Source: CAZAMP01 sp964486455 (GTDB lineage: Bacteria > Eisenbacteria > RBG-16-71-46 > CAZAMP01). Taken from it: a stretch of 36,300 nt of DNA. The notes below the pieces were generated by a model that saw nothing but the letters and a program-made list of their open reading frames with translations, had not been told where the DNA came from and did not search any database. This document shows positions 24,036-31,661 of the stretch, piece after piece. The position numbers were made by a program, and so were the translations under genes. The stretch covers positions 1 through 36,300 of the forward strand of contig CAZAMP010000042.1 in NCBI GenBank assembly GCA_964486455.1, in the 5' to 3' direction. Numbering within the stretch: position 1 is the stretch's first letter; each line of letters starts with the position of its first letter.

Positions 24036-24065
24036 ATGACATCCCGTGGATCCGGGTGCTATACT
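24036..24065 (+). promoter_or_regulatory. sigma70-type promoter for the PD40 propeller gene
   Basis: ATGACA (24036-24041, five of six to TTGACA) is followed after 18 bases by TATACT (24060-24065, five of six to TATAAT). It would give a 5' leader of about 90 bases before ATG 24165. It is divergent from the qhp-like operon. Confidence 0.5.
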
Positions 24066-24164
24066 GAGTTCGGCACAAGCTCCCGGCGTCCGGGAGATCT
24101 TCCACCGGTCTCGCCGAAGAGACGCCACGGAGCACCGCCCGCAACTCCATGGAGGCCAGCAAAG

Positions 24165-25280
24165 ATGCGGACACTGACCTTGGCTGCCGTCCTCGTCGTG
24201 GCTCCGTCCGTCGTGATGGCGGATTGGGATTATCCCGAGAACCTCGGTCCGCTCGTGAATTCGGAGGCCGACGAGTTTGGCCTGTCGCTTTCGACCGACA
24301 ACGCGACTCTCTACTTCGATTCCGATCGGGTCGGAGGGGAGGGTGGCAAGGATCTCTACATGTCCACGCGCGCAAGCGGGAGCTGGCAGGCCGCCGTGAA
24401 TCTCGGACCCCTGGTCAATAGTGTGAGTCGCGAGTACTGTCCGTCGATTTCGGCGGACGATCTCGAGCTGCTTTTCACAACCGAAGGGTTCAATCTACAC
24501 GTCAGTGCATACAGTGGAGGCGAGTGGCAGCCGGGTGTATCGCTCGGCCGGCCCGTGAACACGGAAGCCCACGAGTGGGCGGGTCGTTTCTTCGGAGATG
24601 GCAGCACGATCTACTTCACGGGATACGAGCGCGTGGCCGGTCGCCGTCACGATGTCTATGCCAGCACGAAGACCGGGCAGGATTGGAGCACGCCTTCCGC
24701 GGTCGATTTCAGCTCCGCGGCGGACGAGTACGCTCCGTTCGTGGTCGCGGGTGGCGACTCGATGTTCCTCGTGATCAACGGGGATATCCATGTGTCCCGC
24801 TGGGGCGGCGACGCGTGGCTCGAACCGGAGCTTATCCCCGGCGCCGCCAACAACTCGAACTACCACGACACCTGCCCCGTCCTATCGGCGAGCGGCGATA
24901 CGCTCTACTTCGCATCGGAGCGCCCGGGCGGAGAGGGCGGGTACGACATCTGGCGGAGCGTTTGGACGGCGGCCAGCATTGATGTCGGAATTCCCGAGGG
25001 GCCGTCGTTCTCCCTGAGTGCGAACGAGCCCAATCCCTTCAATCCAAGGACGACGATCCGATTCTTGCTCTCGGCATCGGACCACGTTCGTCTCAGTATC
25101 TACGACACCGCGGGCCGTCGCCTGCGGACGCTTCTGGAGGGGGACGCGTCAGTCGGTGCAACGAGCGTGGAGTGGGATGGGACGGATGATCTGGGGCACG
25201 CCGTCGCTTCAGGTGTCTACCTCTACCGGCTCGAAACCAGCGCGGAAAGCCAGACCCGAAAGCTCACGCTCATTCGATAA
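24165..25280 (+). CDS. Secreted PD40/TolB-like propeller protein with C-terminal FlgD-like sorting domain
   Basis: A 371-residue secreted protein. The signal peptide (residues 1-19, ending VMA) precedes PD40-type propeller repeats, seen as LSLSTDNATLYFDSDRVGG, SISADDLELLFTT, FGDGSTIYFTG and LSASGDTLYFASERPGG. The last 90 residues are a FlgD-type Ig-like domain with NEPNPFNPRTTIRF, SIYDTAGRRLRTLLEG, WDGTDDLG and SGVYLYRLET, ending KLTLIR; such tails serve in secretion or cell-surface attachment in FCB-related bacteria. ATG 24165 has GGAGG at 24151-24155; the open frame to 23997 is outside the predicted transcript. Function of the propeller is unknown; it is not clearly part of the divergent qhp-like operon. 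Confidence 0.82.
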   Translation: MRTLTLAAVLVVAPSVVMADWDYPENLGPLVNSEADEFGLSLSTDNATLYFDSDRVGGEGGKDLYMSTRASGSWQAAVNLGPLVNSVSREYCPSISADDLELLFTTEGFNLHVSAYSGGEWQPGVSLGRPVNTEAHEWAGRFFGDGSTIYFTGYERVAGRRHDVYASTKTGQDWSTPSAVDFSSAADEYAPFVVAGGDSMFLVINGDIHVSRWGGDAWLEPELIPGAANNSNYHDTCPVLSASGDTLYFASERPGGEGGYDIWRSVWTAASIDVGIPEGPSFSLSANEPNPFNPRTTIRFLLSASDHVRLSIYDTAGRRLRTLLEGDASVGATSVEWDGTDDLGHAVASGVYLYRLETSAESQTRKLTLIR

Positions 25281-25372
25281 GCGGCAAGTCGCCGGCCGAA
25301 ATGCCGCCGTGTGGGTCCGCGGTTGCCTCCTACTACCCCCATCCTAAGGAAACCCCACGCCGCCCAAGGCCG

Positions 25373-25402
25373 TTGATCCTCTGGACCGGAGGATGTGATA
25401 CT
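25373..25402 (+). promoter_or_regulatory. Possible promoter of the M16 peptidase gene
   Basis: TTGATC (25373-25378) and GATACT (25397-25402) are 18 bases apart, with TG just before the -10 box. Each matches four of six consensus bases. It lies about 30 bases upstream of the M16 start. Confidence 0.3.
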
Positions 25403-25433
25403 CCCCGCACACACTTCGTTCATGGAGGTTCTG

Positions 25434-28208
25434 ATGACGATACGTATCGCCCTGGGGTTAGGCGCTATACTCGCGCTCGGGTTTCTCGCGTCGATTTCTG
25501 ATGCGGCGGAGACCCGTGAGGCATTGCGTATAGTGGATCGACACGACCATCGCGACTTCACCCGAGTCGTCTTCGACAATGGTCTGCGCCTGATCGTGAA
25601 GGAAGATCACTCTGTCCCTGTGGTGGCGGTTGATACGAACGTGGACGTTGGCTACTTCGACGAGCCGGATTCGATCAGCGGCTACGCGCATGTCTGCGAG
25701 CACATGTTCTTCAACGGCACCCCCCGCCGTCCCGCTCCCGAGGACATCGCTCAGGAAACGAAAGGCAACGGCGGGCGTCTCAACGCGGGGACGATTTACG
25801 ACCGTACGCACTACTACGTTGTGCTACCGAGCCGAAACCTGCGTCTCGCCCTCGACATTCAGGCCGATGCCCTGCTCCACCCGTTGTTTGACGGTGACGT
25901 TCTTGAGCGTGAGGTGGCCGCCGTGATCCAGGAAGGGCGGCGCAAGCTCGACAACGCGCCGGCCTTTTCGGCGGAGAAAGCGTTCGAGCTGGCTTTCGAC
26001 AAGCACCGCATGCGCCGGTGGCGTATCGGGGACGAGGTGGCGCTCGAGAACCTGGGTCGGCAGCCCCTCGTTGATTTCTACAATCGTCACTACGTTGCTC
26101 CCAACCTCGTACTTGCGGTGGTGGGGGACGTCGATACCGACGACGTGATCAAGGACGTGAGCGAACTCTACGCCGAGCTGGAAGAGCGACCGAGACCCGA
26201 GCGGACGGGCCCCGAGGAACCTCCGCAGACCGATTTTCGCTACAGGCGTCTCGAAGGTGATATCCAACTCGCCCACCTTCAGCTGGTCTTTCACACGCCG
26301 GGCTTCCCACACGAGGAAGGCCCGGGCCTGGAGCTACTCGCGGAGGTGTTGGGCGGAGGAGAGAGTTCGCGGCTCTATCGGCGGCTTAGGGAGCGGGAGC
26401 AGCTCGTGCACGAGATCAGCGCGTCGAGCTATGGCTTCAGAGAGGTCGGTCTCTTCCACGTTCGCGCGGTCCTCGAACCGCAGCATCTTCAAGCCGTCCG
26501 CGAGGCGATTCTCGAGGAGATTGCGTCTGCCGCGACGAACGGGTTCAGTGATGAGGAGATCTATCGGGCGAAGAGTCTGATCGAGAGCGCGACCCGGTTT
26601 CGCGGACAGGACGTCCTGGGGCAGGCGATCGACCTGGCATATTACGAGACGTATGGAGACGCCGGACTGGGCGAGCGATGGCTGGAGGAGATGGTTGACG
26701 TCGGAGACGACGATCTCGTGCGCCTGGCGCGAAGTTACCTCGAGCCTTCGAACGCGTCATTGCTCGAGTATGTCCCGAAGCCGGACGCGGAAGCTCCGTC
26801 CACCGAGTCGCCGTCACCGGAGGCGGTAGCGGATGCCCTCGGCGCGGCAATCGACCGGGGAAAGTCTCTGTCCGTGGATGGGGGAGACGCTCCGGCGTTC
26901 GTCCTCTATCAGCCGGAACGAGGCGATGCCGGACCTGGGAAGTGGACGTCTTTTCGTCTTCCCAGTGGTCTCAGGGTGATTCTGCACGAGAAACGTGGCG
27001 CCCCGGTCCGTACGCTGGGACTTGCCTATCGGGGCGGACGGATTCTGGAGAATGCGGAGAACGCCGGCATCACACGGCTCATGACCCGAAGCCTCAAGAA
27101 GGGCGCGGGCGAGTTGAACGCCGAGTCGTTGGCGGATCGTCTGGCCGCGCTCGGAACCGCATTCGACCTGACCGTAGATGAGGACTACTTCGCGATCTCG
27201 ATGAGTCTCCTCACGAAGCACTTCGAAGAAGGGGCTTCGCTGCTGCGGCTCGTGGCGACGGCGCCGCGCTTCGACGATGCTCAGGTCGAGACGGAGCGAC
27301 AAGGACTGCTGGCGGATCTGGAAAGCATCCGAGACCAGTCATTCGGGCATAGCTTTCAGCTCTTCCGACAGTCGCTGCTCAGCGGGCATCCGTATTCCTT
27401 GCCGACCTACGGGGAAGCGGAGGCGATCGCGGCGCTGACGGTCGAGGACCTCAGGCGCTGGTACCTATGGCATTTCGATCCCTCGAGCATGGCGCTCTGC
27501 ATCACGGGCGATTTCGAGATCGATGAGATGGAGCAGTGGGTGCTCGAGGAGTTCATCCAGCTGACCGCGGCCGCCGATCTCGTCGCCTTGGAGCCCAGCC
27601 GTTCGGTGTACGTTTCCACGGCTATCGAAGCCGTCGGAAGCGTGGCGCTCGAACCCGACGTCGCGGAGAAGTCCGTGGTTCGCGATCGAAAGCAGACGGC
27701 GGCGGTCTATGGCTTCGCCACGCCTCCATCCCGTGACGACGTGCACTACACGCTTCGCGTGATCCAGGGCTTCACCGGGGGAATGGGGGGGAGGTTCTTC
27801 GAGCGGATCCGCACGACGGAGGGATTGGCGTACGCCGTGAGCTCGTTCGACTACGCGAGGCGCTTCGGCGGCGCCTTCGCGTGCTATATGGCGACCAGTC
27901 CGGAGAACGCGAGAAAGGCGAGAGAGCTACTCGTCGAGGAAGTGGAAAAGCTCCGCGCCAAGCCGCCGGAAGAAGAAGAGGTTCGTCGCGCTATCGCTTA
28001 CCTGACCGGCAGCTTCGTCATTCGTCACCAGACGACGAGCTCGATCGCCGAGCAGTACCTCCGGCTTTGGGGGCGTGGCCATCCTCCACACGACTATCAT
28101 CTATATGTGAAGAAGATCGAGGCCGTCACCCTCGAGAGCGTCGGGGAAGCGGCGCAACGCTTCTTCGACGTCCCCCGGATGGGGGGCGGCCTCCTGATCG
28201 GCGGCTGA
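25434..28208 (+). CDS. M16-family (pitrilysin-type) zinc metallopeptidase, double-domain, exported
   Basis: A 924-residue exported protease. After a signal peptide (about 1-24) the first M16 half carries the inverted zinc motif H86-x2-E89-H90 (YAHVCEHMFFNG) and the third ligand E167, 77 residues on, in EREVAAVIQEGRRK. The second half (from about 515) has the same fold, beginning FRLPSGLRVILHEKRGAP, but no HxxEH, as in other tandem M16 proteins where it forms the other wall of the chamber. It also keeps the conserved segment GGRFFERIRTTEGLAYAVSS. It likely degrades or processes peptides in the periplasm. ATG 25434 has GGAGG five bases upstream. No terminator is obvious; it converges on the subtilisin gene with 17 bases between. 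Confidence 0.92.
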   Translation: MTIRIALGLGAILALGFLASISDAAETREALRIVDRHDHRDFTRVVFDNGLRLIVKEDHSVPVVAVDTNVDVGYFDEPDSISGYAHVCEHMFFNGTPRRPAPEDIAQETKGNGGRLNAGTIYDRTHYYVVLPSRNLRLALDIQADALLHPLFDGDVLEREVAAVIQEGRRKLDNAPAFSAEKAFELAFDKHRMRRWRIGDEVALENLGRQPLVDFYNRHYVAPNLVLAVVGDVDTDDVIKDVSELYAELEERPRPERTGPEEPPQTDFRYRRLEGDIQLAHLQLVFHTPGFPHEEGPGLELLAEVLGGGESSRLYRRLREREQLVHEISASSYGFREVGLFHVRAVLEPQHLQAVREAILEEIASAATNGFSDEEIYRAKSLIESATRFRGQDVLGQAIDLAYYETYGDAGLGERWLEEMVDVGDDDLVRLARSYLEPSNASLLEYVPKPDAEAPSTESPSPEAVADALGAAIDRGKSLSVDGGDAPAFVLYQPERGDAGPGKWTSFRLPSGLRVILHEKRGAPVRTLGLAYRGGRILENAENAGITRLMTRSLKKGAGELNAESLADRLAALGTAFDLTVDEDYFAISMSLLTKHFEEGASLLRLVATAPRFDDAQVETERQGLLADLESIRDQSFGHSFQLFRQSLLSGHPYSLPTYGEAEAIAALTVEDLRRWYLWHFDPSSMALCITGDFEIDEMEQWVLEEFIQLTAAADLVALEPSRSVYVSTAIEAVGSVALEPDVAEKSVVRDRKQTAAVYGFATPPSRDDVHYTLRVIQGFTGGMGGRFFERIRTTEGLAYAVSSFDYARRFGGAFACYMATSPENARKARELLVEEVEKLRAKPPEEEEVRRAIAYLTGSFVIRHQTTSSIAEQYLRLWGRGHPPHDYHLYVKKIEAVTLESVGEAAQRFFDVPRMGGGLLIGG

Positions 28209-28225
28209 CCCGACCGTGTTTCGGC

Positions 28226-30589
28226 TCAGCGCAGAAGGGTGATCTTTTCCGCGAGCCGCGTGTCACCGGTTTCCAGTCGAACGAAATAGGTTCCCGAGGC
28301 GACCGGTGACATCGCATCGTCCTTGCCGTCCCAAAGCAACCGGTGCCGTCCCGCCGTGAGCGTTCCCGAGTAGAGCGACCGAACGCGTCGCCCCGTGAGA
28401 TCGTAGATCCCCACCTCGACCGACGCGCCGTCGTCACGGGTGCTCGCGAAACGAATCTCGGTCGCCGGATTAAACGGGTTCGGTCGGCTGGGATAGAGCG
28501 CGAGACCGTTTCGCGACATGAACGGCGGCTCGACCGTCACGTTGCCCGGCCAGTTGGCGAACGCACCTGTGGAGACGAGCGCGAACGGCTGCGAACCACC
28601 CTGCGGAACGTTGTATCCCGTCACTCTGATGGTGTAGTTGCCGGCGTTCGGGCTGTTCAGCCGGACAACCTCTTCCACGTTTCGGCGATCGTGATTACCG
28701 CCGGTGGTGGATTGCCCGCCGCTGAACACGTTGCCCCTGTAACTGCCGGACGGTCCGGTGACGAGGAGGTCGAGGTCGTTCACCAGCTTGGTTCCGCCGC
28801 CGGTCGCGGCCGGATAGTCGGTCCAGACGAGCACGATCTCGAGCGGCTCCCCTGTCTCCACGGTGTAGTCGTATTCCACGCTCTGGCCGGTCGTCAGCGA
28901 GCCATCCGTCTCGATGCGGAGCTCACGATCGTCTCCATCGAAGTAGAGAACGTCGTCGAGTAGCATCCGTCCCCATCCTTCGTTGTTGTTCGGGATGTCC
29001 GCGCCACCCATGTCGGTCGCGCCGTTGACGAGCGCGGCCTTCACCAGCGCGGCCGAAGAAACGATCAGGTCACCCGTCCCGCCCTCGCCGAGCGGATACC
29101 AGCCTTCCTTGAAGTACTGCCGCACCAGAAGCGCAAGACCGGCGACGGCGGGCGTCGCCATGGAGGTTCCCTGAAACGGACTGCCCTGGACGTTGCAGGT
29201 CTGGCTCTGGTTCGTCGTGTTGTTCGCGCTGTTGATGTACGTCGGGCTCTCGCCACCCGGCGCCATGACGGTCGGCTTGAGGCGCCCATCCGACGCGGGA
29301 CCGCGGCTGGAGTACGACGCGACGGTGTTTTGCTGCGTCGCCTGGCGGGTCGCGCCGACCGTCACGCAATTCTTGGCCGTGCCGGGCGAGCCCACCGTGC
29401 TTCCACCGGGGCCGGAGTTGCCGGCCGCGAAGAAGATCAGGAAGTCGGGATGACCCCACATGAAGTTGTCCACGTCGCGCGCCATGCTGTCGTAGCTGTT
29501 GGACGTGGATCCCCAGGAGTTCGAGTGGGCGCGCGCGCCGTTGCCGAAGGCGTCGTTGAACGGAGCGTAGAGGGAGCTGGGAACGCTGACGAGGCCTAAG
29601 AGGCACGAGATCCAGTCATCCGCGCCGATGTCCTGCAGGACGATCTTCGCTCCGTATGCCATTCCGTTGTAGTTGTAATTGCCGGAATTGATGTACGACT
29701 GGTCGCCGGCGAGTGTCCCGCTCACGTGCGTCCCGTGGCCGGTGGAGCATCCGTCGTACGGGTTACCGCCCCAAGTGCTGTAGTCGATGATCTTGCGATG
29801 GTTCGGTCCCGGCGGCGGGTTGCCGTGGTCGCGGAACCAACATGATCCGTAGTCGAGTCCCGAATCCATGATCGCGACGATCTGGCCCTCGCCATGGATC
29901 CCCTGATTCCAGATCGGTGTAGCACCCGAGACGTTCGACTGCACCACCCAGCGCGTGGTGTTGTTCCAGACCCGATACTCTGGGATCTCCTCGATCCACA
30001 CGACGTCCGGGTGATGGGCAAGGGAGCGCTCCTCGCCCTTGGGGAGGTCGAGGATGAGGCGGTGCTGGTGGCCGTCGAAGACGATGTCCAGCATGTCACC
30101 GCCGAGCGCGTCCGCGGCGTCCGCCACCGATTCCGGGTCGCCGACCGTCTGGACGCGGAGATGGTAGCTCTCATCATCGATGCGGTCGGGACTACGGTAT
30201 GCTGCGCCGCCGATCATCGGAGAGAGTCGAAACGCGGGATGATAGGCACCGACCCAGCGCACCTGGTCGACGGGGTCGAGGGTGGGCGCCAGTGGGGCCC
30301 GTCCTCGGACGAGATAGGCGTACTCGGGAAGGTAGTCGATGATCTCGACACCGGTCTCGACGAGGGCTTCGCGCATCTGTGACGTCACGGGTCCTTCAAA
30401 CTGGACGATTCCAAGGGTAAGCTCTCCGGGAGACGATGGGTGCGCCTGTAGCTCGGAGGGGATTTTGGGCTCCGCGACCAACGGATCGAACGAATAGGCG
30501 ACTAGATCGATCGTCGCGGCGGAAGCACCGGTCGCAAGACAGAGACAAACATGCATCGTCAGCAGAGCGAGAAGAACGCGGCAGCTCAT
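28226..30589 (-). CDS. Secreted subtilisin-like (S8) protease with FlgD-like C-terminal sorting domain
   Basis: A 787-residue secreted protease. The signal peptide (1-24) is followed by an N-terminal prodomain-like region (about 55-205, including GPVTSQMREALVETGVEI) similar to that of fervidolysin-type subtilases. The catalytic domain has D242 (VAIMDSGLDYG), H285 (GHGTHVSGTLAG), oxyanion N391 (FFAAGNSGPGG) and S476 (GTSMATPAVAG). A beta-sandwich P-type region follows (about 560-680, YDYTVETGEPLEIVLVWTD). The last 90 residues are a FlgD-like domain with PSRPNPFNPATEIRF, GIYDLTGRRVRSL and WDGKDD, ending in KITLLR. Start ATG 30589 has AGGGGG four bases upstream. All catalytic residues are intact, in contrast to the small S8 gene at 15583. 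Confidence 0.93.
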   Translation of the reverse strand: MSCRVLLALLTMHVCLCLATGASAATIDLVAYSFDPLVAEPKIPSELQAHPSSPGELTLGIVQFEGPVTSQMREALVETGVEIIDYLPEYAYLVRGRAPLAPTLDPVDQVRWVGAYHPAFRLSPMIGGAAYRSPDRIDDESYHLRVQTVGDPESVADAADALGGDMLDIVFDGHQHRLILDLPKGEERSLAHHPDVVWIEEIPEYRVWNNTTRWVVQSNVSGATPIWNQGIHGEGQIVAIMDSGLDYGSCWFRDHGNPPPGPNHRKIIDYSTWGGNPYDGCSTGHGTHVSGTLAGDQSYINSGNYNYNGMAYGAKIVLQDIGADDWISCLLGLVSVPSSLYAPFNDAFGNGARAHSNSWGSTSNSYDSMARDVDNFMWGHPDFLIFFAAGNSGPGGSTVGSPGTAKNCVTVGATRQATQQNTVASYSSRGPASDGRLKPTVMAPGGESPTYINSANNTTNQSQTCNVQGSPFQGTSMATPAVAGLALLVRQYFKEGWYPLGEGGTGDLIVSSAALVKAALVNGATDMGGADIPNNNEGWGRMLLDDVLYFDGDDRELRIETDGSLTTGQSVEYDYTVETGEPLEIVLVWTDYPAATGGGTKLVNDLDLLVTGPSGSYRGNVFSGGQSTTGGNHDRRNVEEVVRLNSPNAGNYTIRVTGYNVPQGGSQPFALVSTGAFANWPGNVTVEPPFMSRNGLALYPSRPNPFNPATEIRFASTRDDGASVEVGIYDLTGRRVRSLYSGTLTAGRHRLLWDGKDDAMSPVASGTYFVRLETGDTRLAEKITLLR

Positions 30590-30637
30590 CGTGACCCCCT
30601 TGGATGGCGACTGCGGAGATGAGACACACAGTGTATG

Positions 30638-30666
30638 ATTCTAGCTGATCGAGCGGTTACTGTCAT
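30638..30666 (-). promoter_or_regulatory. sigma70-type promoter for the secreted subtilisin gene
   Basis: On the minus strand ATGACA (30666-30661) and TAGAAT (30643-30638) are 17 bases apart, five of six matches each. Transcription would start near 30631, about 40 bases before ATG 30589. Confidence 0.55.
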
Positions 30667-30767
30667 CTGGTTATTAAAAAAAGGGTTAGCGCGTTTTCGC
30701 TAGGGACTTCCACCCGCAGACAAACTACCGGATCGTTGTGAGACGGACGATTTACGGGGAGATATCG

Positions 30768-31634
30768 ATGCGACATCAACTGGCGATGGGGATCCGTCGG
30801 TGCTTCCACCCACGAACCCGGGCGGGACGTCTTCGCCTCCACGGCATTCTCTTCCTCGCGACGTTTGCCAGCACGTTCTTGACACAGTTTCTCGCTACCG
30901 GCCGAGTCGTCGATGGAGTGTCCTACGCGTTCGCGATCATGGGCATACTCAGCGCACACGAGATGGGCCACTATCTGGCGTGTTGTCGCTACGGAATCCC
31001 CGCCACGCTTCCGTTCTTCATTCCGTTTCCATTCTCGCTATTCGGAACACTGGGGGCGGTGATCCGGATGCGCGGTCCAATCTACTCCCGCCGCGCGCTG
31101 TTCGATATTGCCGCCGCCGGACCGCTCGCCGGCTTGGCGGTGGCCCTGCCGGTGCTCGTCGTGGGCCTGCAGCAGTCGACCGTCATCACCGGAGTTTCCG
31201 AATCAGGCGGGGGGATCTACCTGGGTGAGCCTCTGATCATGCGCTGGCTGATCGCGGAGATCTTCGGCTCGCGGGCGCCGGGAGAAGATATTCTCCTGCA
31301 CCCGATCGCCTACGCGGGCTGGGCCGGTCTATTCGTTACGGCGCTCAACCTCATTCCCGCGGGGCAGCTCGACGGCGGACACGTGATTCACGCCATGCTG
31401 GGCTCCGTCAGTCGCTGGAGTCGTCACCTGTTCGTGGTGGGACTCGTGGTCCTGGCCGGGGCGACCGGTTTCTGGGGGTGGGCGATACTGGCCACGCTCA
31501 TCGCCCTGTTCGGGCCGCACCCGCCCACGAGGGAGGACGGGCGCCCACTCGAGCCCGGTCGCTTCGTGGTCGGTCTCTTCCTGCTGGCCGTATTCGTGGT
31601 GTCGTTCACCCCGGTGCCAATCGTGATCAAGTGA
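30768..31634 (+). CDS. Site-2-type membrane metalloprotease (M50 family)
   Basis: A 288-residue membrane protein. The zinc site is H64-E65-x2-H68 (LSAHEMGHYLA) inside a transmembrane helix, and the third ligand is in NLIPAGQLDGGH. Segments such as RRALFDIAAAGPLAG are standard for the family, and about six hydrophobic helices are visible. Site-2 proteases cut substrates within the membrane, often in signalling cascades. There is no PDZ domain, unlike RseP. ATG 30768 follows GGGGAG at good spacing; GTG 30738 is an in-frame alternative. It is divergent from the secreted subtilisin. Its substrate cannot be guessed. Confidence 0.9.
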   Translation: MRHQLAMGIRRCFHPRTRAGRLRLHGILFLATFASTFLTQFLATGRVVDGVSYAFAIMGILSAHEMGHYLACCRYGIPATLPFFIPFPFSLFGTLGAVIRMRGPIYSRRALFDIAAAGPLAGLAVALPVLVVGLQQSTVITGVSESGGGIYLGEPLIMRWLIAEIFGSRAPGEDILLHPIAYAGWAGLFVTALNLIPAGQLDGGHVIHAMLGSVSRWSRHLFVVGLVVLAGATGFWGWAILATLIALFGPHPPTREDGRPLEPGRFVVGLFLLAVFVVSFTPVPIVIK

Positions 31635-31661
31635 CGGGAAGGCGCGCTGGCGGCCGCCGTG

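Noticed and set aside
25283..25309. Inverted repeat GCGGC / GCCGC after the PD40 gene
   Set aside because: The stem is short, the loop is about 17 bases and no T-run follows.
30676..30702. Hairpin TAGCG (30687-30691) with CGCTA (30698-30702) next to a run of seven A, a possible minus-strand terminator
   Set aside because: The stem has only five pairs, five bases separate it from the T-run, and no minus-strand gene ends nearby.
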